Translations under genes and position numbers: made by a program | Source of the DNA: Auanema rhodensis | Lineage: Eukaryota > Nematoda > Chromadorea > Rhabditida > Rhabditidae | NCBI GenBank assembly: GCA_964057225.1 | Contig: OZ059894.1 | Span: forward strand, 18,506,476-18,570,475 | Direction: 5' to 3' | DNA length: 64,000 nucleotides | Notes under the pieces: generated by a model | The model's database searches: none | Told to the model about the DNA's origin: nothing | The model's input: the letters and a program-made list of their open reading frames with translations, nothing else | Part shown: positions 51,997-63,767 of the stretch, in pieces | Numbering within the stretch: the first letter of the stretch is position 1 | How the letters are laid out: the number at the start of each line of letters is the position of its first letter

Positions 51997-52324
51997 AACA
52001 TTTTGACAAAAATTTTTTCGAAAAATTTCAAAATAATTTAGCAAAAAGTAGATGTTTTTAGATTCCTTTTTTCAAGGCAAAGACGATGGACAATGTTATT
52101 CAACGAAAAAATTAATTCTTCAGGGTGAAAATCGAGGATATAAGTGTGAACTTATATCAGTTGATATCTCGGTGCATTTTTAAGCTAGCGCAAATCTGAT
52201 AACACAGATCGACGCAGCTTAAAAATCCGCATCGAATGCACTATACTACATTGAGAAACGCTTAATACAAAAATTAGTTATGATCGTTTGAAACATGATG
52301 CATTGCTTCAACATTGCTTCCAAA
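51997..52324. repeat. Short unit, 328 bp
   Basis: It has the same 27-to-4 base replacement and the GAAACATG flank as the preceding unit, with A203/G215, T236 and T270. It has T181 and a 6-T run. Confidence 0.9.
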
Positions 52325-52652
52325 AACATTTTGACAAAAATTTTTTCGAAAAATTTCAAAATAATTTAGCAAAAAGTAGATGTTTTTAGATTCCTTTTTT
52401 CAAGGCAAAGACGATGGACAATGTTATTCAACGAAAAAATTAATTCTTCAGGGTGAAAATCGAGGATATAAGTGTGAACTTATATCAGTTGATATCTCGG
52501 TGCATTTTTAAGCTAGCGCAAATCTGATAACACAGATCGACGCAGCTTAAAAATCCGCATCGAATGCACTATACTACATTGAAAAACGCTTAATACAAAA
52601 ATTAGTTATGATCGTTTGAAACATGATGCATTGCTTCAACATTGCTTCCAAA
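52325..52652. repeat. Short unit, 328 bp
   Basis: Third consecutive short unit. It has GAAAAACG instead of GAGAAACG near 52582. The 91-bp truncated unit follows directly. Confidence 0.9.
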
Positions 52653-52743
52653 AACATTTTGACAAAAATTTTTTCGAAAAATTTCAAAATAATTTAGCAA
52701 AAAGTAGATGTTTTTGATGCATTGCTTCAACATTGCTTCCAAA
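52653..52743. repeat. Truncated 91-bp unit, copy 1
   Basis: Unit positions 1-63 are joined directly to the 3' end of a short unit (GATGCATTGCTTC and onward), deleting positions 64-300. The junction TTTTTGATGC shares at most one T between the two sides. The same junction occurs at three more places, so it arose once and was amplified. Confidence 0.92.
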
Positions 52744-53095
52744 AACATTTTGACAAAAATTTTTTCGAAAAATTTCAAAATAATTTAGCAAAAAGTAGAT
52801 GTTTTTTAGATTCCTTTTTTCAAGGCAAAGACGATGGACAATGTCATTCAACGAAAAAATTAATTCTTCAGGGTGAAAATCGAGGATATAAGTGTGAACT
52901 TATATCAGTTGATATCTCGGTGCATTTTTAAGCTAGCGCAAATCTGATAACACAGATCGACGCAGCTTAAAAATCCGCATCGAATGCACTATACTACATT
53001 GAGAAACGCTCAAAACAAAAATTAGTTATGATCGTTTGAAAAATGATGCATTAGTGTATGTTGAGTTTCCATGTACACTCAACATTGCTTCCAAA
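52744..53095. repeat. Type N unit with an extra T
   Basis: It carries C101 (GTCATTC), A203/G215 and C267. An extra T after GATG (GTTTTTTAG near 52803) makes it 352 bp and happens to remove stop codons from one frame, leaving a 69-codon open stretch. N units always follow a truncated unit (also 55951, 57050 and 59203); only this one has the extra T. Confidence 0.85.
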
Positions 53096-54851
53096 AACAT
53101 TTTGACAAAAATTTTTTCGAGAAATTTCAAAATAATTTAGCAAAAAGTAGATGTTTTTAGATTCCTTTTTTTCAAGGCAAAGACGATGGACAATGTTATT
53201 CAACGAAAAAATTAATTCTTCAGGGTGAAAATCGAGGATATAAGTGTGAACTTATATCAGTTGATATCTCGGTGCATTTTTAAGCTAGCGCAAATCTGTT
53301 AACACAGATCAACGCAGCTTAAAAATCCGCATCGAATGCACTATACTACATTGAGAAACGCTTAATACAAAAATTAGTTATGATCGTTTGAAAAATGATG
53401 CATTAGTGTATGTTGAGTTTCCATGTACACTCAACATTGCTTCCAAAAACATTTTGACAAAAATTTTTTCGAAAAATTTCAAAATAATTTAGCAAAAAGT
53501 AGATGTTTTTAGATTCCTTTTTTCAAGGCAAAGACGATGGACAATGTTATTCAACGAAAAAATTAATTCTTCAGGGTGAAAATCGAGGATATAAGTGTGA
53601 ACTTATATCAGTTGATATCTCGGTGTATTTTTAAGCTAGCGCAAATCTGTTAACACAGATCAACGCAGCTTAAAAATCCGCATCGAATGCACTATACTAC
53701 ATTGAGAAACGCTTAATACAAAATTTAGTTATGATCGTTTGAAAAATGATGCATTAGTGTATGTTGAGTTTCCATGTACACTCAACATTGCTTCCAAAAA
53801 CATTTTGACAAAAATTTTTTCGAAAAATTTCAAAATAATTTAGCAAAAAGTAGATGTTTTTAGATTCCTTTTTTCAAGGCAAAGACGATGGACAATGTTA
53901 TTCAACGAAAAAATTAATTCTTCAGGGTGAAAATCGAGGATATAAGTGTGAACTTATATCAGTTGATATCTCGGTGCATTTTTAAGCTAGCGCAAATCTG
54001 TTAACACAGATCAACGCAGCTTAAAAATCCGCATCGAATGCACTATACTACATTGAGAAACGCTTAATACAAAATTTAGTTATGATCGTTTGAAAAATGA
54101 TGCATTAGTGTATGTTGAGTTTCCATGTACACTCAACATTGCTTCCAAAAACATTTTGACAAAAATTTTTTCGAAAAATTTCAAAATAATTTAGCAAAAA
54201 GTAGATGTTTTTAGATTCCTTTTTTCAAGGCAAAGACGATGGACAATGTTATTCAACGAAAAAATTAATTCTTCAGGGTGAAAATCGAGGATATAAGTGT
54301 GAACTTATATCAGTTGATATCTCGGTGCATTTTTAAGCTAGCGCAAATCTATTAACACAGATCAACGCAGCTTAAAAATCCGCATCGAATGCACTATACT
54401 ACATTGAGAAACGCTTAAAACAAAAATTAGTTATGATCGTTTGAAAAATGATGCATTAGTGTATGTTGAGTTTCCATGTACACTCAACATTGCTTCCAAA
54501 AACATTTTGACAAAAATTTTTTCGAAAAATTTCAAAATAATTTAGCAAAAAGTAGATGTTTTTAGATTCCTTTTTTCAAGGCAAAGACGATGGACAATGT
54601 TATTCAACGAAAAAATTAATTCTTCAGGGTGAAAATCGAGGATATAAGTGTGAACTTATATCAGTTGATATCTCGGTGTATTTTTAAGCTAGCGCAAATC
54701 TGTTAACACAGATCAACGCAGCTTAAAAATCCGCATCGAATGCACTATACTACATTGAGAAACGCTTAATACAAAATTTAGTTATGATCGTTTGAAAAAT
54801 GATGCATTAGTGTATGTTGAGTTTCCATGTACACTCAACATTGCTTCCAAA
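53096..54851. repeat. Five full-length units between short-unit clusters
   Basis: The first is O-like (G26, 7-T run, but T203 and T270). It is followed by type I (53448), a T277 unit with C179 (53799), a unit with CTATTAAC and A270 (54150), and type I (54501). All are full length. Confidence 0.8.
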
Positions 54852-55202
54852 AACATTTTGACAAAAATTTTTTCGAAACATTTCAAAATAATTTAGCAAA
54901 AAGTAGATGTTTTTAGATTCCTTTTTTCAAGGCAAAGACGATGGACAATGTTATTCAACGAAAAAATTAATTCTTCAGGGTGAAAATTGAGGATATAAGT
55001 GTGAACTTATTTCAGTTGATATCTCGGTGCATTTTTAAGCTAGCGCAAATCTGTTAACACAGATCAACGCAGCTTAAAAATCCGCATCGAATGCACTATA
55101 CTACATTGAGAAACGCTCAAAACAAAAATTAGTTATGATCGTTTGAAAAATGATGCATTAGTGTATGTTGAGTTTCCATGTACACTCAACATTGCTTCCA
55201 AA
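54852..55202. repeat. C267 unit related to the unit at 50965
   Basis: It shares AATTGAGG and CTCAAAAC with the unit at 50965-51315, and both are followed by a 7-T unit. It adds private GAAACATTT and TTTCAG changes. The shared variants suggest that the two short-unit clusters descend from one block. Confidence 0.75.
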
Positions 55203-55531
55203 AACATTTTGACAAAAATTTTTTCGAAAAATTTCAAAATAATTTAGCAAAAAGTAGATGTTTTTAGATTCCTTTTTTTCAAGGCAAAGACGATGGACAA
55301 TGTTATTCAACGAAAAAATTAATTCTTCAGGGTGAAAATCGAGGATATAAGTGTGAACTTATATCAGTTGATATCTCGGTGCATTTTTAAGCTAGCACAA
55401 ATCTGATAACACAGATCGACGCAGCTTAAAAATCCGCATCGAATGCACTATACTACATTGAGAAACGCTCAAAACAAAAATTAGTTATGATCGTTTGAAA
55501 CATGATGCATTGCTTCAACATTGCTTCCAAA
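55203..55531. repeat. Short unit, 329 bp
   Basis: 7-T run, A203/G215, C267, a private GCTAGCACA near 55392, and the same replacement of positions 309-335 by GCTT with the GAAACATG flank. Confidence 0.9.
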
Positions 55532-55859
55532 AACATTTTGACAAAAATTTTTTCGAAAAATTTCAAAATAATTTAGCAAAAAGTAGATGTTTTTAGATTC
55601 CTTTTTTCAAGGCAAAGACGATGGACAATGTTATTCAACGAAAAAATTAATTCTTCAGGGTGAAAATCGAGGATATAAGTGTGAACTTATATCAGTTGAT
55701 ATCTCGGTGCATTTTTAAGCTAGCGCAAATCTGATAACACAGATCGACGCAGCTTAAAAATCCGCATCGAATGCACTATACTACATTGAGAAACGCTTAA
55801 TACAAAAATTAGTTATGATCGTTTGAAACATGATGCATTGCTTCAACATTGCTTCCAAA
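55532..55859. repeat. Short unit, 328 bp
   Basis: A203/G215, T236, T270, and the GCTT replacement with GAAACATG. It matches the short units at 51997 and 52325 and directly precedes a truncated unit, as they do. Confidence 0.9.
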
Positions 55860-55950
55860 AACATTTTGACAAAAATTTTTTCGAAAAATTTCAAAATAAT
55901 TTAGCAAAAAGTAGATGTTTTTGATGCATTGCTTCAACATTGCTTCCAAA
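55860..55950. repeat. Truncated 91-bp unit, copy 2
   Basis: It has the same 63/301 junction (TTTTTGATGC) and length as the copy at 52653. It begins a 1099-bp higher-order unit. Confidence 0.92.
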
Positions 55951-56301
55951 AACATTTTGACAAAAATTTTTTCGAAAAATTTCAAAATAATTTAGCAAAA
56001 AGTAGATGTTTTTAGATTCCTTTTTTCAAGGCAAAGACGATGGACAATGTCATTCAACGAAAAAATTAATTCTTCAGGGTGAAAATCGAGGATATAAGTG
56101 TGAACTTATATCAGTTGATATCTCGGTGCATTTTTAAGCTAGCGCAAATCTGATAACACAGATCGACGCAGCTTAAAAATCCGCATCGAATGCACTATAC
56201 TACATTGAGAAACGCTCAAAACAAAAATTAGTTATGATCGTTTGAAAAATGATGCATTAGTGTATGTTGAGTTTCCATGTACACTCAACATTGCTTCCAA
56301 A

Positions 56302-56630
56302 AACATTTTGACAAAAATTTTTTCGAGAAATTTCAAAATAATTTAGCAAAAAGTAGATGTTTTTAGATTCCTTTTTTTCAAGGCAAAGACGATGGACAAT
56401 GTTATTCAACGAAAAAATTAATTCTTCAGGGTGAAAATCGAGGATATAAGTGTGAACTTATATCAGTTGATATCTCGGTGCATTTTTAAGCTAGCGCAAA
56501 TCTGATAACACAGATCAACGCAGCTTAAAAATCCGCATCGAATGCACTATACTACATTGAGAAACGCTCAAAACAAAAATTAGTTATGATCGTTTGAAAA
56601 ATGATGCATTGCTTCAACATTGCTTCCAAA
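56302..56630. repeat. Short O unit, 329 bp
   Basis: G26, 7-T run, A203/A215, C267. The 3' end has the GCTT replacement but keeps GAAAAATG, unlike the GAAACATG short units. This separates two short-unit subtypes. Confidence 0.9.
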
Positions 56631-56958
56631 AACATTTTGACAAAAATTTTTTCGAGAAATTTCAAAATAATTTAGCAAAAAGTAGATGTTTTTAGATTCC
56701 TTTTTTCAAGGCAAAGACGATGGACAATGTTATTCAACGAAAAAATTAATTCTTCAGGGTGAAAATCGAGGATATAAGTGTGAACTTATATCAGTTGATA
56801 TCTCGGTGCAATTTTAAGCTAGCGCAAATCTGATAACACAGATCGACGCAGCTTAAAAATCCGCATCGAATGCACTATACTACATTGAGAAACGCTTAAT
56901 ACAAAAATTAGTTATGATCGTTTGAAACATGATGCATTGCTTCAACATTGCTTCCAAA
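56631..56958. repeat. Short unit with G26 and A181, 328 bp
   Basis: G26 (TCGAGAAATTT), six Ts at 71-76, A181 (GCAATTTTAAG), A203/G215, T270, and GAAACATG with GCTT. The same unit type recurs at 58784 directly before a truncated unit. Confidence 0.9.
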
Positions 56959-57049
56959 AACATTTTGACAAAAATTTTTTCGAAAAATTTCAAAATAATT
57001 TAGCAAAAAGTAGATGTTTTTGATGCATTGCTTCAACATTGCTTCCAAA
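56959..57049. repeat. Truncated 91-bp unit, copy 3
   Basis: Same junction and length as the other truncated copies. It begins the 2153-bp higher-order unit. Confidence 0.92.
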
Positions 57050-58454
57050 AACATTTTGACAAAAATTTTTTCGAAAAATTTCAAAATAATTTAGCAAAAA
57101 GTAGATGTTTTTAGATTCCTTTTTTCAAGGCAAAGACGATGGACAATGTCATTCAACGAAAAAATTAATTCTTCAGGGTGAAAATCGAGGATATAAGTGT
57201 GAACTTATATCAGTTGATATCTCGGTGCATTTTTAAGCTAGCGCAAATCTGATAACACAGATCGACGCAGCTTAAAAATCCGCATCGAATGCACTATACT
57301 ACATTGAGAAACGCTCAAAACAAAAATTAGTTATGATCGTTTGAAAAATGATGCATTAGTGTATGTTGAGTTTCCATGTACACTCAACATTGCTTCCAAA
57401 AACATTTTGACAAAAATTTTTTCGAGAAATTTCAAAATAATTTAGCAAAAAGTAGATGTTTTTAGATTCCTTTTTTTCAAGGCAAAGACGATGGACAATG
57501 TTATTCAACGAAAAAATTAATTCTTCAGGGTGAAAATCGAGGATATAAGTGTGAACTTATATCAGTTGATATCTCGGTGCATTTTTAAGCTAGCGCAAAT
57601 CTGATAACACAGATCAACGCAGCTTAAAAATCCGCATCGAATGCACTATACTACATTGAGAAACGCTCAAAACAAAAATTAGTTATGATCGTTTGAAAAA
57701 TGATGCATTAGTGTATGTTGAGTTTCCATGTACACTCAACATTGCTTCCAAAAACATTTTGACAAAAATTTTTTCGAAAAATTTCAAAATAATTTAGCAA
57801 AAAGTAGATGTTTTTAGATTCCTTTTTTCAAGGCAAAGACGATGGACAATGTTATTCAACGAAAAAATTAATTCTTCAGGGTGAAAATCGAGGATATAAG
57901 TGTGAACTTATATCAGTTGATATCTCGGTGCATTTTTAAGCTAGCGCAAATCTGTTAACACAGATCAACGCAGCTTAAAAATCCGCATCGAATGCACTAT
58001 ACTACATTGAGAAACGCTTAATACAAAAATTAGTTATGATCGTTTGAAAAATGATGCATTAGTGTATGTTGAGTTTCCATGTACACTCAACATTGCTTCC
58101 AAAAACATTTTGACAAAAATTTTTTCGAAAAATTTCAAAATAATTTAGCAAAAAGTAGATGTTTTTAGATTCCTTTTTTCAAGGCAAAGACGATGGACAA
58201 TGTTATTCAACGAAAAAATTAATTCTTCAGGGTGAAAATCGAGGATATAAGTGTGAACTTATATCAGTTGATATCTCGGTGTATTTTTAAGCTAGCGCAA
58301 ATCTGTTAACACAGATCAACGCAGCTTAAAAATCCGCATCGAATGCACTATACTACATTGAGAAACGCTTAATACAAAATTTAGTTATGATCGTTTGAAA
58401 AATGATGCATTAGTGTATGTTGAGTTTCCATGTACACTCAACATTGCTTCCAAA

Positions 58455-58783
58455 AACATTTTGACAAAAATTTTTTCGAGAAATTTCAAAATAATTTAGC
58501 AAAAAGTAGATGTTTTTAGATTCCTTTTTTTCAAGGCAAAGACGATGGACAATGTTATTCAACGAAAAAATTAATTCTTCAGGGTGAAAATCGAGGATAT
58601 AAGTGTGAACTTATATCAGTTGATATCTCGGTGCATTTTTAAGCTAGCGCAAATCTGATAACACAGATCAACGCAGCTTAAATATCCGCATCGAATGCAC
58701 TATACTACATTGAGAAACGCTCAAAACAAAAATTAGTTATGATCGTTTGAAAAATGATGCATTGCTTCAACATTGCTTCCAAA
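58455..58783. repeat. Short O unit, 329 bp
   Basis: G26, 7-T run, A203/A215, C267, a private AATATCCG near 58682, and the GCTT replacement with GAAAAATG. It is the counterpart of 56302-56630. Confidence 0.9.
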
Positions 58784-59111
58784 AACATTTTGACAAAAAT
58801 TTTTTCGAGAAATTTCAAAATAATTTAGCAAAAAGTAGATGTTTTTAGATTCCTTTTTTCAAGGCAAAGACGATGGACAATGTTATTCAACGAAAAAATT
58901 AATTCTTCAGGGTGAAAATCGAGGATATAAGTGTGAACTTATATCAGTTGATATCTCGGTGCAATTTTAAGCTAGCGCAAATCTGATAACACAGATCGAC
59001 GCAGCTTAAAAATCCGCATCGAATGCACTATACTACATTGAGAAACGCTTAATACAAAAATTAGTTATGATCGTTTGAAACATGATGCATTGCTTCAACA
59101 TTGCTTCCAAA
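58784..59111. repeat. Short unit with G26 and A181, 328 bp
   Basis: It matches 56631-56958 in all diagnostic positions and again directly precedes a truncated unit. It is the last short unit in the window. Confidence 0.9.
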
Positions 59112-59202
59112 AACATTTTGACAAAAATTTTTTCGAAAAATTTCAAAATAATTTAGCAAAAAGTAGATGTTTTTGATGCATTGCTTCAACATTGCTTCCA
59201 AA
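59112..59202. repeat. Truncated 91-bp unit, copy 4
   Basis: Same TTTTTGATGC junction and length. It lies 2153 bp after copy 3 and begins a partial higher-order copy. Confidence 0.92.
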
Positions 59203-60607
59203 AACATTTTGACAAAAATTTTTTCGAAAAATTTCAAAATAATTTAGCAAAAAGTAGATGTTTTTAGATTCCTTTTTTCAAGGCAAAGACGATGGACAAT
59301 GTCATTCAACGAAAAAATTAATTCTTCAGGGTGAAAATCGAGGATATAAGTGTGAACTTATATCAGTTGATATCTCGGTGCATTTTTAAGCTAGCGCAAA
59401 TCTGATAACACAGATCGACGCAGCTTAAAAATCCGCATCGAATGCACTATACTACATTGAGAAACGCTCAAAACAAAAATTAGTTATGATCGTTTGAAAA
59501 ATGATGCATTAGTGTATGTTGAGTTTCCATGTACACTCAACATTGCTTCCAAAAACATTTTGACAAAAATTTTTTCGAGAAATTTCAAAATAATTTAGCA
59601 AAAAGTAGATGTTTTTAGATTCCTTTTTTTCAAGGCAAAGACGATGGACAATGTTATTCAACGAAAAAATTAATTCTTCAGGGTGAAAATCGAGGATATA
59701 AGTGTGAACTTATATCAGTTGATATCTCGGTGCATTTTTAAGCTAGCGCAAATCTGATAACACAGATCAACGCAGCTTAAAAATCCGCATCGAATGCACT
59801 ATACTACATTGAGAAACGCTCAAAACAAAAATTAGTTATGATCGTTTGAAAAATGATGCATTAGTGTATGTTGAGTTTCCATGTACACTCAACATTGCTT
59901 CCAAAAACATTTTGACAAAAATTTTTTCGAAAAATTTCAAAATAATTTAGCAAAAAGTAGATGTTTTTAGATTCCTTTTTTCAAGGCAAAGACGATGGAC
60001 AATGTTATTCAACGAAAAAATTAATTCTTCAGGGTGAAAATCGAGGATATAAGTGTGAACTTATATCAGTTGATATCTCGGTGCATTTTTAAGCTAGCGC
60101 AAATCTGTTAACACAGATCAACGCAGCTTAAAAATCCGCATCGAATGCACTATACTACATTGAGAAACGCTTAATACAAAAATTAGTTATGATAGTTTGA
60201 AAAATGATGCATTAGTGTATGTTGAGTTTCCATGTACACTCAACATTGCTTCCAAAAACATTTTGACAAAAATTTTTTCGAAAAATTTCAAAATAATTTA
60301 GCAAAAAGTAGATGTTTTTAGATTCCTTTTTTCAAGGCAAAGACGATGGACAATGTTATTCAACGAAAAAATTAATTCTTCAGGGTGAAAATCGAGGATA
60401 TAAGTGTGAACTTATATCAGTTGATATCTCGGTGTATTTTTAAGCTAGCGCAAATCTGTTAACACAGATCAACGCAGCTTAAAAATCCGCATCGAATGCA
60501 CTATACTACATTGAGAAACGCTTAATACAAAATTTAGTTATGATCGTTTGAAAAATGATGCATTAGTGTATGTTGAGTTTCCATGTACACTCAACATTGC
60601 TTCCAAA
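59112..60607. repeat. 2153-bp higher-order unit, partial copy 2 (1496 bp)
   Basis: Truncated, N (59203), O (59554), B (59906) and I (60257) repeat 56959-58454 with the same element lengths. The two short units expected next are absent; ordinary full-length units follow. The B unit has a private GATAGTTTG near 60193. Confidence 0.85.
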
Positions 60608-63600
60608 AACATTTTGACAAAAATTTTTTCGAAAAATTTCAAAATAATTTAGCAAAAAGTAGATGTTTTTAGATTCCTTTTTTCAAGGCAAAGACGATGG
60701 ACAATGTTATTCAACGAAAAAATCAATTCTTCAGGGTGAAAATCGAGGATATAAGTGTGAACTTATATCAGTTGATATCTCGGTGCATTTTTAAGCTAGC
60801 GCAAATCTGTTAACACAGATCAACGCAGCTTAAAAATCCGCATCGAATGCACTATACTACATTGAGAAACGCTTAAAACAAAAATTAGTTATGATCGTTT
60901 GAAAAATGATGCATTAGTGTATGTTGAGTTTCCATGTACACTCAACATTGCTTCCAAAAACATTTTGACAAAAATTTTTTCGAAAAATTTCAAAATAATT
61001 TAGCAAAAAGTAGATGTTTTTAGATTCCTTTTTTCAAGGCAAAGACGATGGACAATGTTATTAAACGAAAAAATTAATTCTTCAGGGTGAAAATCGAGGA
61101 TATAAGTGTGAACTTATATCAGTTGATATCTCGGTGTATTTTTAAGCTAGCGCAAATCTGTTAACACAGATCAACGCAGCTTAAAAATCCGCATCGAATG
61201 CACTATACTACATTGAGAAACGCTTAATACAAAATTTAGTTATGATCGTTTGAAAAATGATGCATTAGTGTATGTTGAGTTTCCATGTACACTCAACATT
61301 GCTTCCAAAAACATTTTGACAAAAATTTTTTCGAAAAATTTCAAAATAATTTAGCAAAAAGTAGATGTTTTTAGATTCCTTTTTTTCAAGGCAAAGACGA
61401 TGGACAATGTTATTCAACGAAAAAATTAATTCTTCAGGGTGAAAATCGAGGATATAAGTGTGAACTTATATCAGTTGATATCTCGGTGCATTTTTAAGCT
61501 AGCGCAAATCTGATAACACAGATCAACGCAGCTTAAAAATCCGCATCGAATGCACTATACTACATTGAGAAACGCTCAAAACAAAAATTAGTTATGATCG
61601 TTTGAAAAATGATGCATTAGTGTATGTTGAGTTTCCATGTACACTCAACATTGCTTCCAAAAACATTTTGACAAAAATTTTTTCGAAAAATTTCAAAATA
61701 ATTTAGCAAAAAGTAGATGTTTTTAGATTCCTTTTTTCAAGGCAAAGACGATGGACAATGTTATTCAACGAAAAAATTAATTCTTCAGGGTGAAAATCGA
61801 GGATATAAGTGTGAACTTATATCAGTTGATATCTCGGTGCATTTTTAAGCTAGCGCAAATCTGTTAACACAGATCAACGCAGCTTAAAAATCCGCATCGA
61901 ATGCACTATACTACATTGAGAAACGCTTAATACAAAAATTAGTTATGATCGTTTGAAAAATGATGCATTAGTGTATGTTGAGTTTCCATGTACACTCAAC
62001 ATTGCTTCCAAAAACATTTTGACAAAAATTTTTTCGAAAAATTTCAAAATAATTTAGCAAAAAGTAGATGTTTTTAGATTCCTTTTTTCAAGGCAAAGAC
62101 GATGGACAATGTTATTCAACGAAAAAATTAATTCTTCAGGGTGAAAATCGAGGATATATGTGTGAACTTATATCAGTTGATATCTCGGTGTATTTTTAAG
62201 CTAGCGCAAATCTGTTAACACAGATCAACGCAGCTTAAAAATCCGCATCGAATGCACTATACTACATTGAGAAACGCTTAATACAAAATTTAGTTATGAT
62301 CGTTTGAAAAATGATGCATTAGTGTATGTTGAGTTTCCATGTACACTCAACATTGCTTCCAAAAACATTTTGACAAAATTTTTTTCGAAAAATTTCAAAA
62401 TAATTTAGCAAAAAGTAGATGTTTTTAGATTCCTTTTTTCAAGGCAAAGACGATGGACAATGTTATTCAACGAAAAAATTAATTCTTCAGGGTGAAAATC
62501 GAGGATATAAGTGTGAACTTATATCAGTTGATATCTCGGTGCATTTTTAAGCTAGCGCAAATCTGTTAACACAGATCAACGCAGCTTAAAAATCCGCATC
62601 GAATGCACTATACTACATTGAGAAACGCTTAAAACAAAAATTAGTTATGATCGTTTGAAAAATGATGCATTAGTGTATGTTGAGTTTCCATGTACACTCA
62701 ACATTGCTTCCAAAAACATTTTGACAAAAATTTTTTCGAAAAATTTCAAAATAATTTAGCAAAAAGTAGATGTTTTTAGATTCCTTTTTTCAAGGCAAAG
62801 ACGATGGACAATGTTATTAAACGAAAAAATTAATTCTTCAGGGTGAAAATCGAGGATATAAGTGTGAACTTATATCAGTTGATATCTCGGTGTATTTTTA
62901 AGCTAGCGCAAATCTGTTAACACAGATCAACGCAGCTTAAAAATCCGCATCGAATGCACTATACTACATTGAGAAACGCTTAATACAAAATTTAGTTATG
63001 ATCGTTTGAAAAATGATGCATTAGTGTATGTTGAGTTTCCATGTACACTCAACATTGCTTCCAAAAACATTTTGACAAAAATTTTTTCGAAAAATTTCAA
63101 AATAATTTAGCAAAAAGTAGATGTTTTTAGATTCCTTTTTTCAAGGCAAAGACGATGGACAATGTTATTCAACGAAAAAATTAATTCTTCAGGGTGAAAA
63201 TCGAGGATATAAGTGTGAACTTATATCAGTTGATATCTCGGTGCAATTTTAAGCTAGCGCAAATCTGATAACACAGATCGACGCAGCTTAAAAATCCGCA
63301 TCGAATGCACTATACTACATTGAGAAACGCTTAATACAAAAATTAGTTATGATCGTTTGAAAAATGATGCATTAGTGTATGTTGAGTTTCCATGTACACT
63401 CAACATTGCTTCCAAAAACATTTTGACAAAAATTTTTTCGAAAAATTTCAAAATAATTTAGCAAAAAGTAGATGTTTTTAGATTCCTTTTTTCAAGGCAA
63501 AGACGATGGACAATGTTATTCAACGAAAAAATTAATTCTTCAGGGTGAAAATCGAGGATATAAGTGTGAACTTATATCAGTTGATATCTCGGTGTATTTT

Positions 63601-63767
63601 TAAGCTAGCGCAAATCTGTTAACACAGATCAACGCAGCTTAAAAATCCGCATCGAATGCACTATACTACATTGAGAAACGCTTAATACAAAATTTAGTTA
63701 TGATCGTTTGAAAAATGATGCATTAGTGTATGTTGAGTTTCCATGTACACTCAACATTGCTTCCAAA
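60608..63767. repeat. Nine full-length units with a 1756-bp five-unit repeat
   Basis: A pair made of an A270 unit and a type I unit with TTAAACG (A at 61063) occurs at 60608-61309 and again at 62364-63065 (A at 62819), 1756 bp apart. Between them lie a 7-T C267 unit (61310), B (61662) and an I unit with T147 (62013). After the second pair come an A181/A203/G215 unit (63066) and another I unit (63417). The unit at 60608 has AATCAATTC, and the unit at 62364 has a 7-T run in the first palindrome. Confidence 0.8.

Larger units (their letters stand above)
55860..56958. repeat. 1099-bp higher-order unit: truncated, N, short O, short
   Basis: It contains the 91-bp truncated unit, a 351-bp N unit (55951, C101 and C267), a 329-bp short O unit (56302, G26, 7-T) and a 328-bp short unit (56631, A181). 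The next truncated unit starts right after it. Confidence 0.85.
56959..59111. repeat. 2153-bp higher-order unit, copy 1
   Basis: Order: truncated (56959), N (57050), O full length (57401), B (57753), I (58104), short O (58455), short G26/A181 (58784). Compared with the 1099-bp unit it has O, B and I inserted. The first five elements recur from 59112 at a constant offset of 2153 bp. Confidence 0.85.

Noticed and set aside
52722-52931. 69-codon open reading frame on the + strand
   Set aside because: It starts with TTG, not ATG, and is open only because the unit at 52744 has one extra T in its GTTTTTTAG run. The same stretch in other units is closed by stops. It encodes translated satellite with no recognisable domain and spans the junction of a truncated unit, so it is chance.
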